Assembly: GCA_026545225.1 (NCBI GenBank)
Contig: CM048849.1
Span: 53,700,836 to 53,764,835, forward strand
Origin: Cornus controversa
Lineage: Eukaryota; Streptophyta; Magnoliopsida; Cornales; Cornaceae
Direction: 5' to 3'
Length of the DNA stretch: 64,000 bases
The notes under the pieces were generated by a model, which saw nothing but the letters and a program-made list of their open reading frames with translations, was not told the DNA's origin and did not search any database. The stretch's first letter is position 1. Each line of letters begins with the position of its first letter. Shown piece after piece: positions 1 to 13,500 of this stretch. The position numbers were made by a program, and so were the translations under genes.

Positions 1-335
1 CAAAACCCTTTCTTTTTATTTCTAATTTCTAAATTTTAAAAAACAAAACCCTTTCATTTTTTTATTTTTAAATTAAAAAAATAGAATTACCCAAGTAAAA
101 CCCTTTCTTTTTATTTCTAATTTCTAAATTTTAAAAAACAAAGCCCTTTCATTTTTTTATTTTTAAATTAAAAAAAATAGTGTTACCCAAGCAAAACCCT
201 TTCTTTTTATTTCTAATTTCTAAATTTAAAAAAACAAAACCCTTTCATTTTTTTTATTTTTAAATTAAAAAAATAGAATTACCCAACCAAAACCCTTTCT
301 TTTTATTTCTAAATTTAAAAAAATAGAATTATAAG
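1..335 (+). repeat. Tandem repeat, about 97-bp unit, about 3.5 copies
   Basis: A unit that starts with AAAACCCTTTCTTTTTATTT and ends near an 'ATTACCCAA' motif recurs at about 1, 97, 193 and 290, with small indels in the A and T runs. One to two degenerate units are also seen at 59100-59230 and 59390-59430 inside the second Helitron copy, so the repeat belongs to the element. Confidence 0.8.
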
Positions 336-397
336 CCGCAAAAATCCAAAACACCTAAAATCACTCTTCCTCTCGGCTACAGCTCTTCATTATTCCT

Positions 398-2040
398 CTC
401 CGCTCTCATCTTCCTCTCGGCTCTCATCAACACAACTCTCATCTACCTCTCGGATCTCATCAACAACCATTCGATTTGGTTTCGTCTCGGCTTACATGTG
501 AGTTCTTTTCTTTGATTTTTTTTTCTTCCTTACTCATTGTTTGCTATTAGTTTTTGAAATCAAATTTTTTTTAATAAAAAACTACTTCTGTAATGAGTCA
601 TGTTATCGAATTGAATATCTGATTAATAAATCAGACACAAATTTAATCATAAATAATCAGCCTATAATACAATTATATTTGATGTAGATTTTTTGTACCT
701 AGCTCAGAATATTAATTCTAATAGAACATGATTGAATTTTATATGCGTAGTGCACTTAGAGATATATAATTGATAATGGTTATGTAATAAATAATATTAT
801 AATTTAGGAGTTTGTGTTAGGGATGAAGTTAGAAAGTGAAGAAATAGAATTAGAAAAAAAATATACTTATTTAAATAATATTATATTTTAGGAGTATGTG
901 TTAGGAATGAAGTTAGTGAGAGAATAAATATAATTATAAAAAATATCAATATATAAGAATTACCGCTCTCATCTTCCTCTCGCCTCTCATCAACAAGACT
1001 CTCAGCTTCCTCTCGGATCTCATCAACAACCATTTGATTCGGTTTCGTCTCGGCTTACACGTGAGTTCTTTTCTTTGGGATTTTTTTTTCTACTCATTGT
1101 TTGTTATTAGCTTTTAAAATAAAAAATTTTTAATAAAAAATTATGTCTGTAATGAATCATGTTATTGAATTGAATATCTGATTAATAAATCAAACACAAA
1201 TTTAATAATAAATAATCAGCTTATAATATAATCATATTTGGTATAGATTTTCTGTGTCTAGCTCGGAACATTAATTCTAACAGAACATGATTGAATTTTA
1301 TATGCATAATGCACTTAGAAATATATAATTGATAATAGTTGTGTAATAAATAATATTATATTTTAGATGTTTGTGCTACGCATGAAGTTAGCTAGTGAAG
1401 AAATAGAATTAGAAAAAAAAATACTTATTTAAATAATATTATATTTTAGGAGTATGTGTTAGGAATGAAGTTAGTGAGATAATAAATAGAATTATAAAAA
1501 ATATCAATATGCAAGAATTACCGCTCTCATCTTCCTCTCGGCTCTCATCAACAACCATTTGATTCGGTTTCGTCTCGACTTGCACGTGAGTTCTTTTCTT
1601 TGACTTTTTTTCTTCTACTCATTGTTTGCTATTAGCTTTTGAAATCAAAATTTTTTAATAAAAAATTACATATGTAATGAGTCATGTTATCGAATTAAAT
1701 ATCTAATTAATAAATCAGACACAAATTTAATCATAAATAATCAGCCTGTAATATAATAATATATTTTTTGTGCCTAGCTCGTAATATTAATTCTAACAAA
1801 ACATGATTGGATTTTATATGCATAATGTACTTAGAGATATATAATTAATAATGGTTGTCTAATAAATAATATTATATTTTAGGAGTTTGTGTTAGAGATG
1901 AAGTTAGAAAACGAAGAATTAGAATTAGAAAAAAAAATACTTATTTAAATAATATTATGTTTTAGGAGTGTGTTAGGAATGAAGTTAGTAAGAGAATAAA
2001 TAGAATTAGAATAAATATCAAAATATAAGAATTATAATAT
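398..2040 (+). repeat. Three tandem units of about 560 bp inside the Helitron
   Basis: Units start at about 398, 965 and 1524. Each begins with a CT-rich block (CTCATCTTCCTCTCGGCTCTCATCAACA type), runs into 'CGGCTTACATGTGAGTTCTTTTC' type sequence and ends near 'ATATAAGAATTA'. The second Helitron at 59460-60050 carries one unit. The block resembles a 5' leader followed by a GTGAGT splice donor, which would fit a captured gene 5' end, but that origin is inference. Confidence 0.8.
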
Positions 2041-3765
2041 ATATTTTTAATTTTTTTTAATTTTAAAAATAAAAAGATGGTGTATAAGGGATGAAGTGTG
2101 AGAGACATAATAAATAGAATTAGAAAAGTTATAAAAATAAGAATTATAATTTTATTTTTAGTTTTTTTGAAATAGGAATAATTTGTGTTAGGGATGAAGT
2201 GCGAACAAAATTGGAATTCTAACATAATTAAGCCACTCTAAATGAATATGAATTTCTTTAGACATTTAAGGAAAAAAAGAATTGTAATTAAATTAAATGA
2301 TTTGAAACTCCATAAATTAATTTTTCTAATCAAATTATTTAAATTTAAAAAATAGGAATATTGTGTTAGGAATGAAGTGTAACAGAAAGAAAAAATAGAA
2401 TTAGAAAATTTATAAAAGTATAAATTATAATGTTATTTTTATTTATTTTTAAATAGGAAGAGTTTTTGTTAGGGATAATTTGTGAGGCAAATAATAAATA
2501 GAATTAGAAAAGAACACTTGGTGTTTAAGATTTATGGAAAGATTATGTTTCTATGTATTTATTAGAATAAATATATTATAATAAAAAATAAGAATGTATT
2601 ATAAAAATAAAAAATTTACTGAAACTTTTGAACCTCTTTGTACTTTTAGTAATAGTGCGTGTGTGTACACATCTTTGACCTTTTATTATTTTGATGGTAA
2701 AATAATATACTAATATAAAATTAAAGCTATACAGCAAAACTTATAGAATTATTATCTAAAATAAAATTCGAATGAGAAATGCTTGAAGTTGTAAGTTTAG
2801 AAAAAATAAAATATAATTTTGTGAATTTCAAGAACTTGAACAAGTACATTGATGAAAAAAAAAATTATAGGTTTGCTTTCTTTTAACTCTTTACTCTCTT
2901 TATATATATACTTTCTCTTATATATAAATCTATAAGTTTAATTTTTAATCTCGCTAGATGCTTTGGGAATCATTATTGAAGCATATCCTGCATTCAACAT
3001 AGGTAAGAAGAACAACGTAGAGACATTTAAATTGTGAGACATAGTTATAATGGATATGAGGTACATCATTTCAACACTACATAAATGTTCATAATTACCA
3101 TTATAAATTATTGAACTAATTATTTTTTATAACAGTTCAAGTACTTTGATATTGTGAGACGATCTTGTTGAGAATGAAGAAAATTTAATAATAAAGCTAT
3201 TAAACGAAAGACCTATTATCACAATTACACATTTGTCAATTAATACATTCAAAGGTAATTTATCACATGACATTGAGATTATTCAGCCTATAATATAAAT
3301 CGTATTTGGTGTAGATTTTTTGTGCCTAACTCGGAATATTAATTCTAACAAAACATGATTGTATTTTATATACATAATGCACTTAGAGATATATAATTGA
3401 TAATGACTATGTGTTAGGAATGAAGTTAGCGAGAGAATAAATAGAATTAGAAAAAATATCAATATATAAGAATTATAATATATATATATATATTTTTTTT
3501 AATTTTAAAAATAAAAAGATAGTGTGTTAGGGATGAAGTGTGAGAGAAAGAATAAATAGAATTAGAAAAACTATAAAAATCAGAATTATAATTTTATTTT
3601 TTACCAAGATTACAAAATGAAAATAGTTTTGGGTGTATCAACTAATCTGTTTGGATGTGTTATAATAGTTTTGAATGCTTTTGGTATTATAATAAAATTT
3701 TAATTTGTTTTGAATGCTTTTGGTGTTAATTTTAATCAACGTGCATCGTACGTGCTTTAAACTAG

Positions 3766-3767
3766 TG

Positions 3768-3811
<44 letters not shown>

Positions 3812-6800
3812 AAATAGAATAGTATATATATAGGTTTCATTAAACCAAGCAAGCTAGTCAGATAATTTGTGCATATAAGATTAGTTTGATTACTTCTTTA
3901 ACAAATTCAGTCTAGAAAATATAATTGATTAGATGAGTTGGATAAATCATAGATTTTATTATGTTCTTTTCTATTGACAATGAGAGGTAAATTTTTTTTG
4001 ATGGAATTGAAAACTAATGACTATATAAAAAGTCACTTTTGAAATTGGAAGAAGCCGGGGATGCCGGGATGGCCATGGGCTAACCGGGCCCAACAGGTCC
4101 AGGCCTGCATCATCAAATAATAGGATGTGTTTAGCCCGAATCTAGGCACATGCAGCCCAACTCAGCCCGGGCATATACTATTTCTCTGTACTACTAACAC
4201 AGCCCATAACAAAAATTTCACTACCTAGGCCCAGACCAACTAGGTCCATATTTTCAGTTTCCTTTGAATTCATAGTACAAAAATTAACTATATATATATA
4301 CACACACACACACACACTATTGGATTCCCTGTGTATATGGCACTATAAAAAAATATAATGTTATTTTAGGTGTGAGGGTAGGTGGATGTGGATGTGAATG
4401 TGTATGTGTATGTGAATTTAGGTGTGAATGTAATGAGTGAATGGTGACTATTTGATTGTAAATAGAGAGAGTTATTTTAGACTGTAGATAGACATAAATA
4501 TTTTGAACCGTAAGATTAGTTTTTTAAGCATTTTTGACTATTAGATCGTAATTTTTTTTGGAAGGAGATTCAAACTCAATACTTAAATGTAATATATAGA
4601 TATATATATATACAAAAAGTAGTATTCCTCAACTCATTACACTTTTTGAGTAACTTCAAATTTAGTGGACAGAGAGTGAAATATTTATAGTATTAAAGTC
4701 ACTAAATTCATGTCAAAAGGTAAGATCTAAATCTAATCCATCAGTTGACCCAATTAAAGGTAATTTTACTGATTATTCAGTTAATATCCTCAAAGAATAC
4801 CAGATAAATAGATTAATTTAAGATTATATGTCTATATATTGATAGAAGAATATTTTTTTGAAGCTTACAAAAGTTTGTTAAAATATAAAATTACAACAAA
4901 TTCACAACAAAAAAACTTCTTTTATATAATCAATTCCTAGAACCAGTAAATTAATTCATGTTCCAGATCCCCAAGGTGTATAACCCAAGCTTTTAGTTTT
5001 ACAAATCAAAATTTTGTTTTATAAAAAAGTACTTGCTCTCAATAGTAAAGAACAAGAAGATCGAACATACAATTATGACACTATAAAATCCATGAAAAAT
5101 AAGTAAGAAATTAGGGTGAATCATCAGCAGTGCATATAACCATTGGTAATTAAAGAAAACTTAATAGATAGTTAATTAATAAAAAAAAACCCTAGTTTAA
5201 TTTGTGTATCCAAAAACCTCACAATCAAAATCAAATTCACTGTAGTCCATTAGGTTTTCTTTCGTTTCGAGAATTCTTTATATATTGCATCACAAATAAT
5301 GGTTGAATATATATATGCTAATAGTTTAGCAGTACTGTAGTGAGAGAATTCAATTTATCGATTAATAGATGATGCATGACATTTTACATTTTGAGTGGAA
5401 CCAACCATGCATGACATAAAAATAAATAAATAAAAATAAAAAAATTTTCAATTCCAAGAGTTTTAACTAAACTTAGCTGATAAACTCAACAAAACTTTTT
5501 TCTTAATTATTTATGGTTGGTTACTTGAGTCATGCATGTTTGAATTATCTATTTTGTAATATATGTTTAGAAAGTTAATTGCAGCCTAAAAAACAAAAAG
5601 AAAAGGACAAAAAAAAAGGATAAAATTTGTGGATCGATGCTGACATGATATGTGTTGATTGCATTTCATACCTAGTTGTTCAATTATATATCAACTGAAT
5701 TTGAATTTGTTTAGCGAAAGCCTAATATAAGCTGGTCTTAATTGAATTTGATGAAGGAACACACAGGTTCTATAAAAATCTCTTGCCTAAAATAAAGTTT
5801 TCAACAAACCACATGGTCCTATTTAATGATGATGACTAAAGCATAAAAATAAACAATATATTTCTTGACAAAACCATGTTGCCATATTGGTCTCACTTTC
5901 AAGTAAAGTATTATTATTGCCAATCTTCCGAAAAAAAGAAAAAGAAAAAGAAAAAGAAAATGAAAATGTGATGCATTCTATATATATATATATAGGCAAT
6001 AACTTTAAGACTTGGGATACAAGAAACAAAAATGGCTTCTAATAACAGTATGTTTTACTTTTAGGCATGGAAAAGAAACTAAACACAGAATGTGTCACAC
6101 GATTTAATTCCTTTATTTTATATTAAATAGGAACAACCACTATTTAACTAACACATTCTATGCACGTCATTTTCACATAAATATGTTCCCTTAAATAGAT
6201 TATGGTTTATTTTCTTAAGAAACAAGCAAACGATGATAATGGTAATCTTGGTGAAACCCTATGAGCTAGTACTACTTCGTTGGGGTTTGTTCAATTTCAC
6301 AAACCACCGATGAAAACCTCCGTACAAATACTTTATCACTACTACTGTCTGTTGCCACCAAACTCATTCTTTTCATCCCACCTTAATTAGCTCATTTTCA
6401 AAGTATTTGCGACATTTATTTCATTTTGTAGCAACTCTATATATAGGTCACCAGATAATCTTTAATGACGTGTTTGGTATTATGGAATTCCAGCTTTAGA
6501 ATTTGAGAAAAATTCATTTAAAATTTCAACTACTTCAGTCCTCAATTTCAATAGTAGTTGTCAATCGATTTCATGTTTCCAAAATAAAACAACATAAGTG
6601 TATTCATGAACTTATTAAAATACAATTCATACCAAATTATCCTAAAAAAATTCATAATATTAAATGAAGATAGTGGCACATTTACTAGTTCTTATGCTGA
6701 ATAGGAAAACATAGTCAATAGTTTTTAAAGTCCCCTTATATTTTGGGACGGAGAGAGTTCTATATATATATATATATATATAGCCATTTTTCAAAAACCA

Positions 6801-9100
6801 GTCTAATTTTATATGGGTTGGTAAAAAGCTAGCTTGTCAAATTGAGTATTCAACACACACACAGTAATATATAACCCAAACAGTGTAGACGAAAGGAAAC
6901 TGAAAAGATCGAAATGCAATACGCAAGTAGTACTACCTAGGATCACATCTCTGTCATGCACCCAAAAAAAATAATCACCTAAACTCATGATCATGGTGGT
7001 CCTATGGTCAGCTTTTAACTTTGCCTGCCATTTAAGAGTGCGTATATGTGTGTGCGTGTGTATATATATATATATATATATATTTCTAGCATATCAGGAT
7101 GTGAGACATGAATTGCATTTTCCTAAGTGCATCCTCATAGAGATCAGCTAACACCCTATCACTGGATCAGAAATTTAATCTCCTCCTCCTCGTCAGTTAG
7201 TTTAGCTTTGCTGCAGTTTCATATAAATGGAGTTGGATACATAAATTTATTTATTTTATTACATATCATTTTACTTACTATCTTTAATTTTTTTAAAATT
7301 ATTTCTAATAATCTTATCTATATCATTTTTGAATTTGACCAATCTCCTATATAGCAACACCATACCCTTTTTTTTTACGAGGCCACATGCCTTGATAGGT
7401 AGCAACATTACACCATTCGGTCAAACCATGAACATATTATAACAAATTAAAACCAAGCAATTAACTAGCCATGCCAATTCAACCCAAATTTTGATTTTAA
7501 AAATTAATCTAAAAAACCCTCATCTATTGCTATCTCAATTCCTAAAATTTTAAACTCATTTTAATTGTTCATCATGCACAATTGGTTGGACCTAACTTTT
7601 TCAAGTAAAACCTATGTGTAGGGTAATTAAAATGAATCTTATGAAATGACGCAATCACATTTCATTTTCTAACCCCAAGTTTTGACATCATGTGTCTAGT
7701 GAAAATTAACACATAACAAATTGAGGGGAAAAAAAGGTTTATATTATAATTTTTGAATTATAATACTGCAAGGATGGTCAAATTTAAATTTTTTTTTTTT
7801 TCTAGCTAGTATATATACCCAAGTTCTTTATCCACTTGAGCCAATCTCTTGGAGTGAAAAAATATATATTTTATATTAGGGTCTAATTTGATTAGATGAA
7901 AATTAACATTGGAAATTGAAAGTGAAAGAAAGTGACGTGACATGACGTGATAGAAGGAAAAATCAAATTTTTAGCAATGCATTTGATTAGTATGAAATTT
8001 TTTTAGAAAAGTTGTAAGAAATTATGATTTCATGGTTTGGATAATATAAAAGTTACAAGAAAATATAACAGTTTATCTAAATTATCCTTATTTTTATAAA
8101 ATATAATAAAAGGTCTAAATAAATTAATGGTAAATAAATATTTTGGTCTTTTTAAAAAAAAATAGAAGCAATATAAGAATCTAAATAAATAATTTTGTTG
8201 GACATTTAAATGGTAACTTTTTCAAAAAAAAAAAAAAGAAGCAAAATGTTAAGTAGTTATAGAAAATTACTTTCCTTCAAAAAATTTCTTTTCTCCCCAT
8301 CCAAATATTAATAATAAAAAAATCATTTTTTTTCCCTAGTTATTTCCATCTCAAGAAAGCAAAATGTTAAAAAGACAATGACCAATCAGATTGCAAATTA
8401 AATCAGATGCCAGACATTTTATTTTTTTAACCTGATAGCACAAAGGATCTAAAAGGAACAAAGAAAATTCCCCTGTTTGAATCAGATTCCAGGCATGGTC
8501 ACAAAGTTCAAACAAATCATGCAACTAGAGTGAATTTCCTTAGCTTAATCACTTTAAAGTCAGATTTCTGAATCAGATGCCAAACATGGTCACAAACAAA
8601 TCAACTAGAATCTAATCATTTTTCATCAAGACAAGACCACCATGATCCTGACCACACCTAATCAATCGCTCTTAACTCTATACGTTTTGACTTGTGCCAT
8701 GCATTTTCTCCTCCGCCAAACGGCCTCCATTACAGTAGCGGTTGAGCATATATTACTCCCACACTCTATCCCTAATAATGATAATAATACCAAATCGTTT
8801 TTTTTTTTTGTAACACTCACTTATTTAACATTAAATTATCAATTAATCATTTTTCTTTTTGAATTTTAAATTTTATTTTGAGCTGTCCCAGACAAAATGA
8901 CTATTCATATGACTTGAGAAACTCTCTCATCCAACGGTTGAAGGGTTAAATTAAATCATCATAGTTAAAATTATTCACATACAAATCAATGCTACAGTTA
9001 TTTTTATATCACTGTGGTACTGATGAAACCTTTTTAATGCTTGGGCAATATTCTCAACTTTTTTACCATGGTAACATTTTATTTCATCAAGCCCTGCCGT
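3766..9100. other. Intergenic DNA, no gene seen
   Basis: This is AT-rich sequence without supported coding potential. It holds a (TG)n run at about 3778-3810, a GC-rich block at 4055-4260 rich in GCCCGG-type words that may be an old transposon fragment, and a segment at about 4325-4560 related to the tandem repeat at 61001-61490 (shared words such as TTTTAGAC.GTAGATAG). Short (AT)n runs occur near 6760 and 7063. ORFs at 7127-7354 and 8642-8869 are low-complexity and have no recognisable domain. Confidence 0.6.
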
Positions 9101-9105
9101 GACTC

Positions 9106-9112
9106 TATAAAT
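9106..9112 (+). promoter_or_regulatory. TATA box of the X8 gene
   Basis: TATAAAT lies 69 bases upstream of the ATG at 9181. That leaves a short CA-rich leader of about 45 bases if transcription begins about 30 bases downstream. Position and sequence fit a plant core promoter. Confidence 0.6.
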
Positions 9113-9180
9113 TGAAAGTCTCTCTTCATATACACAACAAAACAATTGACACTTTCACTGTTATCAGATCATTTGCATCC

Positions 9181-10397
9181 ATGGCTGCCAAGTCTGTTCT
9201 GTCTCTTCCCCTTCTCTCTCTCTTTCTTCTGCTTTTGGTCTTCAACTCCGGTAAGGCATTTTGTTGATTTTCTGATCACTTTTTAGCTGATTTGGGCACT
9301 CACCTTTTGTTCTTTGTATGAAATCTGTTTTTATTGATTCAAGCTTTTAGCTTATTGTTCAATCTCATATGGTTTTTAGCTGGATTGTGATATTCTTCAT
9401 TAATATGACAAGCTTTTATTGAATTATGAAATGGGTTTATCCATCACCTTGAATTGCTACGATATAAAGCCCCAAAATGGCAGAAGGCTCAATTTTTCTG
9501 CCCCTACTGCCTTTTCCACCCTTTCCTATATTTTCTCATCAGCCAAACAGAGTCTGAGTTCATTTTGTTAGCAAAATACACAATTTTAGAGTTGGTTGTG
9601 CAACTTCTCTCAAAAATTGGCATGTATTCTAGTGTGAATGTTGTTTGAATTGAAATTCCCTTGTTTTCCTTTGCAAATGGCCAGATGAATTTCAAGCAGG
9701 GTTATTCATAATTACATAGCTCTTCATAAACTCTAAGCTGTTTTAGATTGAATTGAGGAAAATTCTAAAGTTCATGAATCATATCTCATTCTAAAACAAA
9801 TTTGATTTCTGCTATGCCTTATACAATGCATCTAAAATGAAACCTTCACAAAATTCATGAATTGTATGTGTTGTGTGTGTTTTAGGTGGAATCTTGAGGC
9901 TTGCACATGGACAAGCACCTGGACAGGTAAATTTATTATAACTATCCACATTCATGAAAAATTTATATGAATTTGTTCTTGACTGGTTGAAAAATGATGA
10001 CATGGTGTTGCAGGGATCATGGTGCTTGGCCAAGCCTTCATCATCAACTACGGAGCTGATGGAAAACATCAACTACGCCTGCGGTATCGTGAACTGCAGT
10101 GTAATTCAAAATGGTGGCCCCTGCTTCTACCCTGATTTACTACTGAACCATGCCTCAGTTGCCATGAACCTTTACTACCAGAAAGCAGGAAGAAACTATT
10201 GGAATTGTGACTTCAAGAACTCCGCTGTTATTGTCGTGACCGACCCAAGTAAGTCATTTCTTACCACATCAAGATCACCAAGCCTGTATAAGCCTATATA
10301 TATATGATTGTAATAGGAATGTATTGCTTTTCTGGCCTTAATATATATATAATTTTGTTTTGCAGGCTATGGTGATTGCAAATATCAGTATGCTTAG
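9181..10397 (+). CDS. Small secreted X8/CBM43 domain protein (Ole e 10 / callose-binding type)
   Basis: Four exons: 9181-9250, 9886-9926, 10014-10248 and 10366-10397. All have GT-AG borders and join in phase to a 125-residue protein. Residues 1-24 form a leucine-rich signal peptide (MAAKSVLSLPLLSLFLLLLV). The X8 domain begins at SWC (residues 39-41) and runs to the end. It has the six family cysteines (C41, C60, C65, C74, C102, C120) and the motifs NYACG, HASVAMNLYYQ and TDPS. X8/CBM43 modules bind beta-1,3-glucan (callose) in the wall. This protein is only the module plus a short linker. It has no GH17 catalytic domain and no GPI-anchor tail, like the pollen allergen Ole e 10 and similar short X8 proteins. 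The tiny separate signal-peptide exons are usual for the family. Expression site cannot be told from sequence. Call certain at family level. Confidence 0.92.
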
Positions 10398-11326
10398 TAG
10401 GTGCATGAAGCTGCCATGAGTTTGCAATATGTTGTGTCTTTCCAGGTTGAAATAGGTTTCAGGAAACAGCAAAATATGAGTGTTGTCACTAGGTTTAAGC
10501 AATAGCAATGAGTTAGAATAACCTGTAGAGGAAGAGGAAGTCCTCTTCTTTTAATACAACTTTGTATTTTTGAATTGAATTTCTTAGTAAATTTTCCTTT
10601 ATATACACACTATTATTGCATTTTGATTGTCAATTTCTATCTGCCTCATCAATCACTAGCTAAAAGGAGAGTTGCATCTAATTTTGGCCATTAGTTTTAA
10701 GAGGCTGCAATTTTTTATTGTGTGGGCAGCTGAATGCAAAAGCAAGGATTCCTTGTTGCTTTTATTTTATGATCGTCACCATCACTACCGCATTATGTTT
10801 TAAGCATATATATATATATATGTAATTTGATCAGATCTCGGAACAAATTACTAACCATGGAAGTCAAAATTATAGTTGAAACTCATTCCAAGTAATTTGG
10901 AAAATGTGCTTTCAGGTTTCAGCAGACAACTCATAGACAGTTTTTGCATCTTTCAATTGTTTTTTTTAGGTACCAACAGCTCATTTGATTCAGCTATGCA
11001 AACAATTATTCGGTTACTAATATTAATTAGTGTCTATATAAGCATAACATGTGACGGTAACTGGACATGAATCATGATCATTTATAGTTAGTTACAAGAT
11101 GGAACAGATCAAAAAAAAAAGAGATGGAGCACGGTATCAATGGCGCTATTCGAAGATCAAGTTCTATTCATAGTTTCATACATTGGCAGGATCTAGAATT
11201 TATATCATTTGTGTCCAGCGGATTTCGTCAGGAAATAAAATCTTGAAATCAGAAAATTAATTTAGAGCAACTTTCTGAATCATTGCAATTTGGATCTTCT
11301 TGTTTAATAATTGATGTGATAATCTT
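10398..11326. other. Intergenic DNA after the X8 gene
   Basis: The 3' UTR of the X8 gene probably ends near 10600. The rest is AT-rich with no supported gene. The ORF at 10876-11070 has no recognisable domain. Confidence 0.5.
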
Positions 11327-12420
11327 GTTAGAAAAGTTTTGGGTAAATTTCAATGACACTTCCTTGAGGTTTGAGGTATTGTTACGCGATTATAATTTTG
11401 TGTAATTTTGTCACCAACACCCCGAGGTTTGTGATGTATATTACATACTTTCTCTTCTGCCAAAAGTAGGTCGTGTCAAACCATTTTTTGATGGTGAAAA
11501 GATCATGCTACCCTTTGACTTTTGACATAACCTTTTTGAATACTAAAATTACCTATTTAACCTTGTCTAATAGACCAAAATACCCCCAACCATGTCATAT
11601 TATTACATACCCATTTGACTGTTATTACATTTTATATATATACACACACACACACACATATATTTATACATATATAGAGAGGGGGGAGGAAACCACCACT
11701 GCCACCAACCATAACCACCACCACCACTGCCAACAACCACGACCACCACCACAGGTGGCAAAAACAGTCACCACCACCACCATCAATTCTCTGTACACAC
11801 ACAAACGTATATATATACGTTTATAAAGTGGCGCCATCACCACCCCAATCCCACGCCTAGCCGCACCACCACAACCACAGTCACCACAACCACCATCAAT
11901 TTCTCTGTATAAACATATATATATATATATACACACACACACAAACACATATACCACAACCACCGCCACCAACCACAACCACGATTACTAGTTAACCACA
12001 ACCACCACAATCTTTCTCAGATCAATTAAAACCCCTAATCCATTCACCATTCAAACAACTAAACAAAACCCAAATCCACCACCCAAACAACCAGTCAAAA
12101 CCCAATCTCATCACCGCGAAACCCATCTATTTTGAATTGTCAACAGTCCAAAACGGAATCGAAAACCCAATCTTATCACCGTGAATGCCGAAGTTTTCTC
12201 TTGTCACCGTCAGAAGATTTTTCGATCCTGATTTGATGCCTCTATTTATAGGTGTAGAGAGAAAGAAAGAGGTGGTGGTGGTGGTGTTGATTGGGGTTGT
12301 GGTAGTGGTGTTGACAGTGGTGGTGTCAATTAGGGTTGTGGTGGTGGTGTCGATTGGGGTGGTGGTGGTGGTGTTGATAGTGGTGGTCGTGTCGATTGTG
12401 GTTGACAGTGGTGGTGGTGT

Positions 12421-12456
<36 letters not shown>

Positions 12457-12986
12457 ATGTCTCTGTTTACAGGTGTAGAGAGAGAAAAGGGGATTGTGGT
12501 GTCACCGATGTGGTATTGACAGTGGGCTCTTCAAAAGGGATTATGGTGTCGCTGGTGTGGGTTGGGGTTTTGGTGGTGGTGTCAATTGTGGTTGTGGTGA
12601 TGGCGGTTGTGGGATTGTGGTGGTGGTGTTGACAGTGGGCTCTTCAATAGAGATTGTGGTGCCGCCGGTGTGGGTTGGAGTTGTGGTGGTGGTGTCGATT
12701 GTGGTTGACAGTGATGGTGGTGTACAATATATATATATACACACACACAGAGTATCACAGTATACACAAAATGGATTAGGTAATAATCAAAGGGTTTTTG
12801 GTTTTTTTGCAATTCTTATATTTTTATATTAAAAATTAATTAAATAAAAAGGGGTAATTTAGACATTTCACACATTTTTTAAATGATAAGGGGTGTTGGT
12901 GACAAAATTGTACAAAGTTGTAACTGGATGATAATATCTCAAACCTTAGAGGAGTGTCAATGAAGTTTACCCAAAATTTTTTAACA
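11327..12986. mobile_element. Fold-back DNA element with ~100-bp terminal inverted repeats
   Basis: The left end (from 11327, TGTTAGAAAAGTTTTGGG) and the reverse complement of the right end (to 12986) match for about 100 bases with scattered mismatches, including the shared word TTTTGTCACCAACACCCC. The inner parts are also inverted relative to each other: CAC-rich triplets at about 11695-11990 face GTG-rich triplets at about 12270-12720, with CA/TA runs between. The whole 1.66-kb segment can therefore fold back on itself. No transposase ORF is seen; the Val/Gly/Thr/His-rich frames are translations of the triplet repeats. No clear target site duplication was found. Probably a non-autonomous Mutator-like or fold-back element. 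The element at 21340-21975 looks related. Confidence 0.7.
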
Positions 12987-13016
12987 CTTTGTGGAACCAA
13001 GTATGAATGAATGAAA

Positions 13017-13500
13017 CTGTTGGTCGGTTACAAGATTTAATGGGTCTTTTTTATGGGCCGTTATTTTTTAATTTTCAGATTTATTGTGTTTTAGTTTTAC
13101 AGCCCATTTATTTTTATGGCTATTTCGGGGCTCTATTTAATGAGAAAATAGCTGTTGGGCTCCTTGCTTATAAATAGGCTACGTCAGCCTAACAGAATAC
13201 TACAAAAGTTCCTGATATTACTTTCTTGCTTTTATTCTCATCTGAAATTCTTCTCTTGAGAGTTATACTTTCATATTTTATATACAAATTTTTGGGTAAC
13301 TTGGCCCAAAGCTGGTGCACACTCGTCTCTTTTAGACGTGCTGGAAGAAGACCACTGCCCAGCCACGCCCCGTTGTTTTTGGACAGCGCATTGCATGTCT
13401 CTCGTCCATCTATCCTGCCTGTCTTTTCCAACTCTCTTTTTACTAGTTCTATTTTTATTGTCATATTTTTGTTTTCATAAACTCTTGTTTTTATATATTA
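13017..13500 (+). mobile_element. Possible LTR or promoter remnant
   Basis: The segment starts with TGTTGG, contains GGCC/GGGCT words, a good TATA element (TATAAATA at 13169-13176) and a CT-rich leader-like stretch, which together look like a retrotransposon LTR. No second LTR, primer site, polyprotein or target duplication was found. The ORFs here (for example 13226-13480) carry no known domain. This is a weak call. Confidence 0.3.

Larger units (their letters stand above)
1..3765 (+). mobile_element. Helitron, non-autonomous, 3' portion
   Basis: The 3' terminus is seen directly: a short hairpin at 3739-3753 (ACGTGC, loop ATC, GTACGT with one G-T pair), eight bases, then CTAG at 3762-3765 followed by a host T. 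This is the standard Helitron 3' end. The body shares long stretches with the element at 59037, whose Helitron 5' end is intact. The 5' end of this copy lies left of the window. No Rep/helicase ORF is present, so it would be non-autonomous. The interior is AT-rich and built from tandem repeats. The family call is firm at the 3' end. The assumption that everything back to base 1 belongs to one element rests on similarity to the second copy. Confidence 0.75.

Noticed and set aside
11473-12832. Several long Val/Gly/Thr/His-rich frames on both strands
   Set aside because: They are translations of CAC/GTG triplet and CA/TA repeats in the fold-back element, with no domain or codon pattern of a gene.
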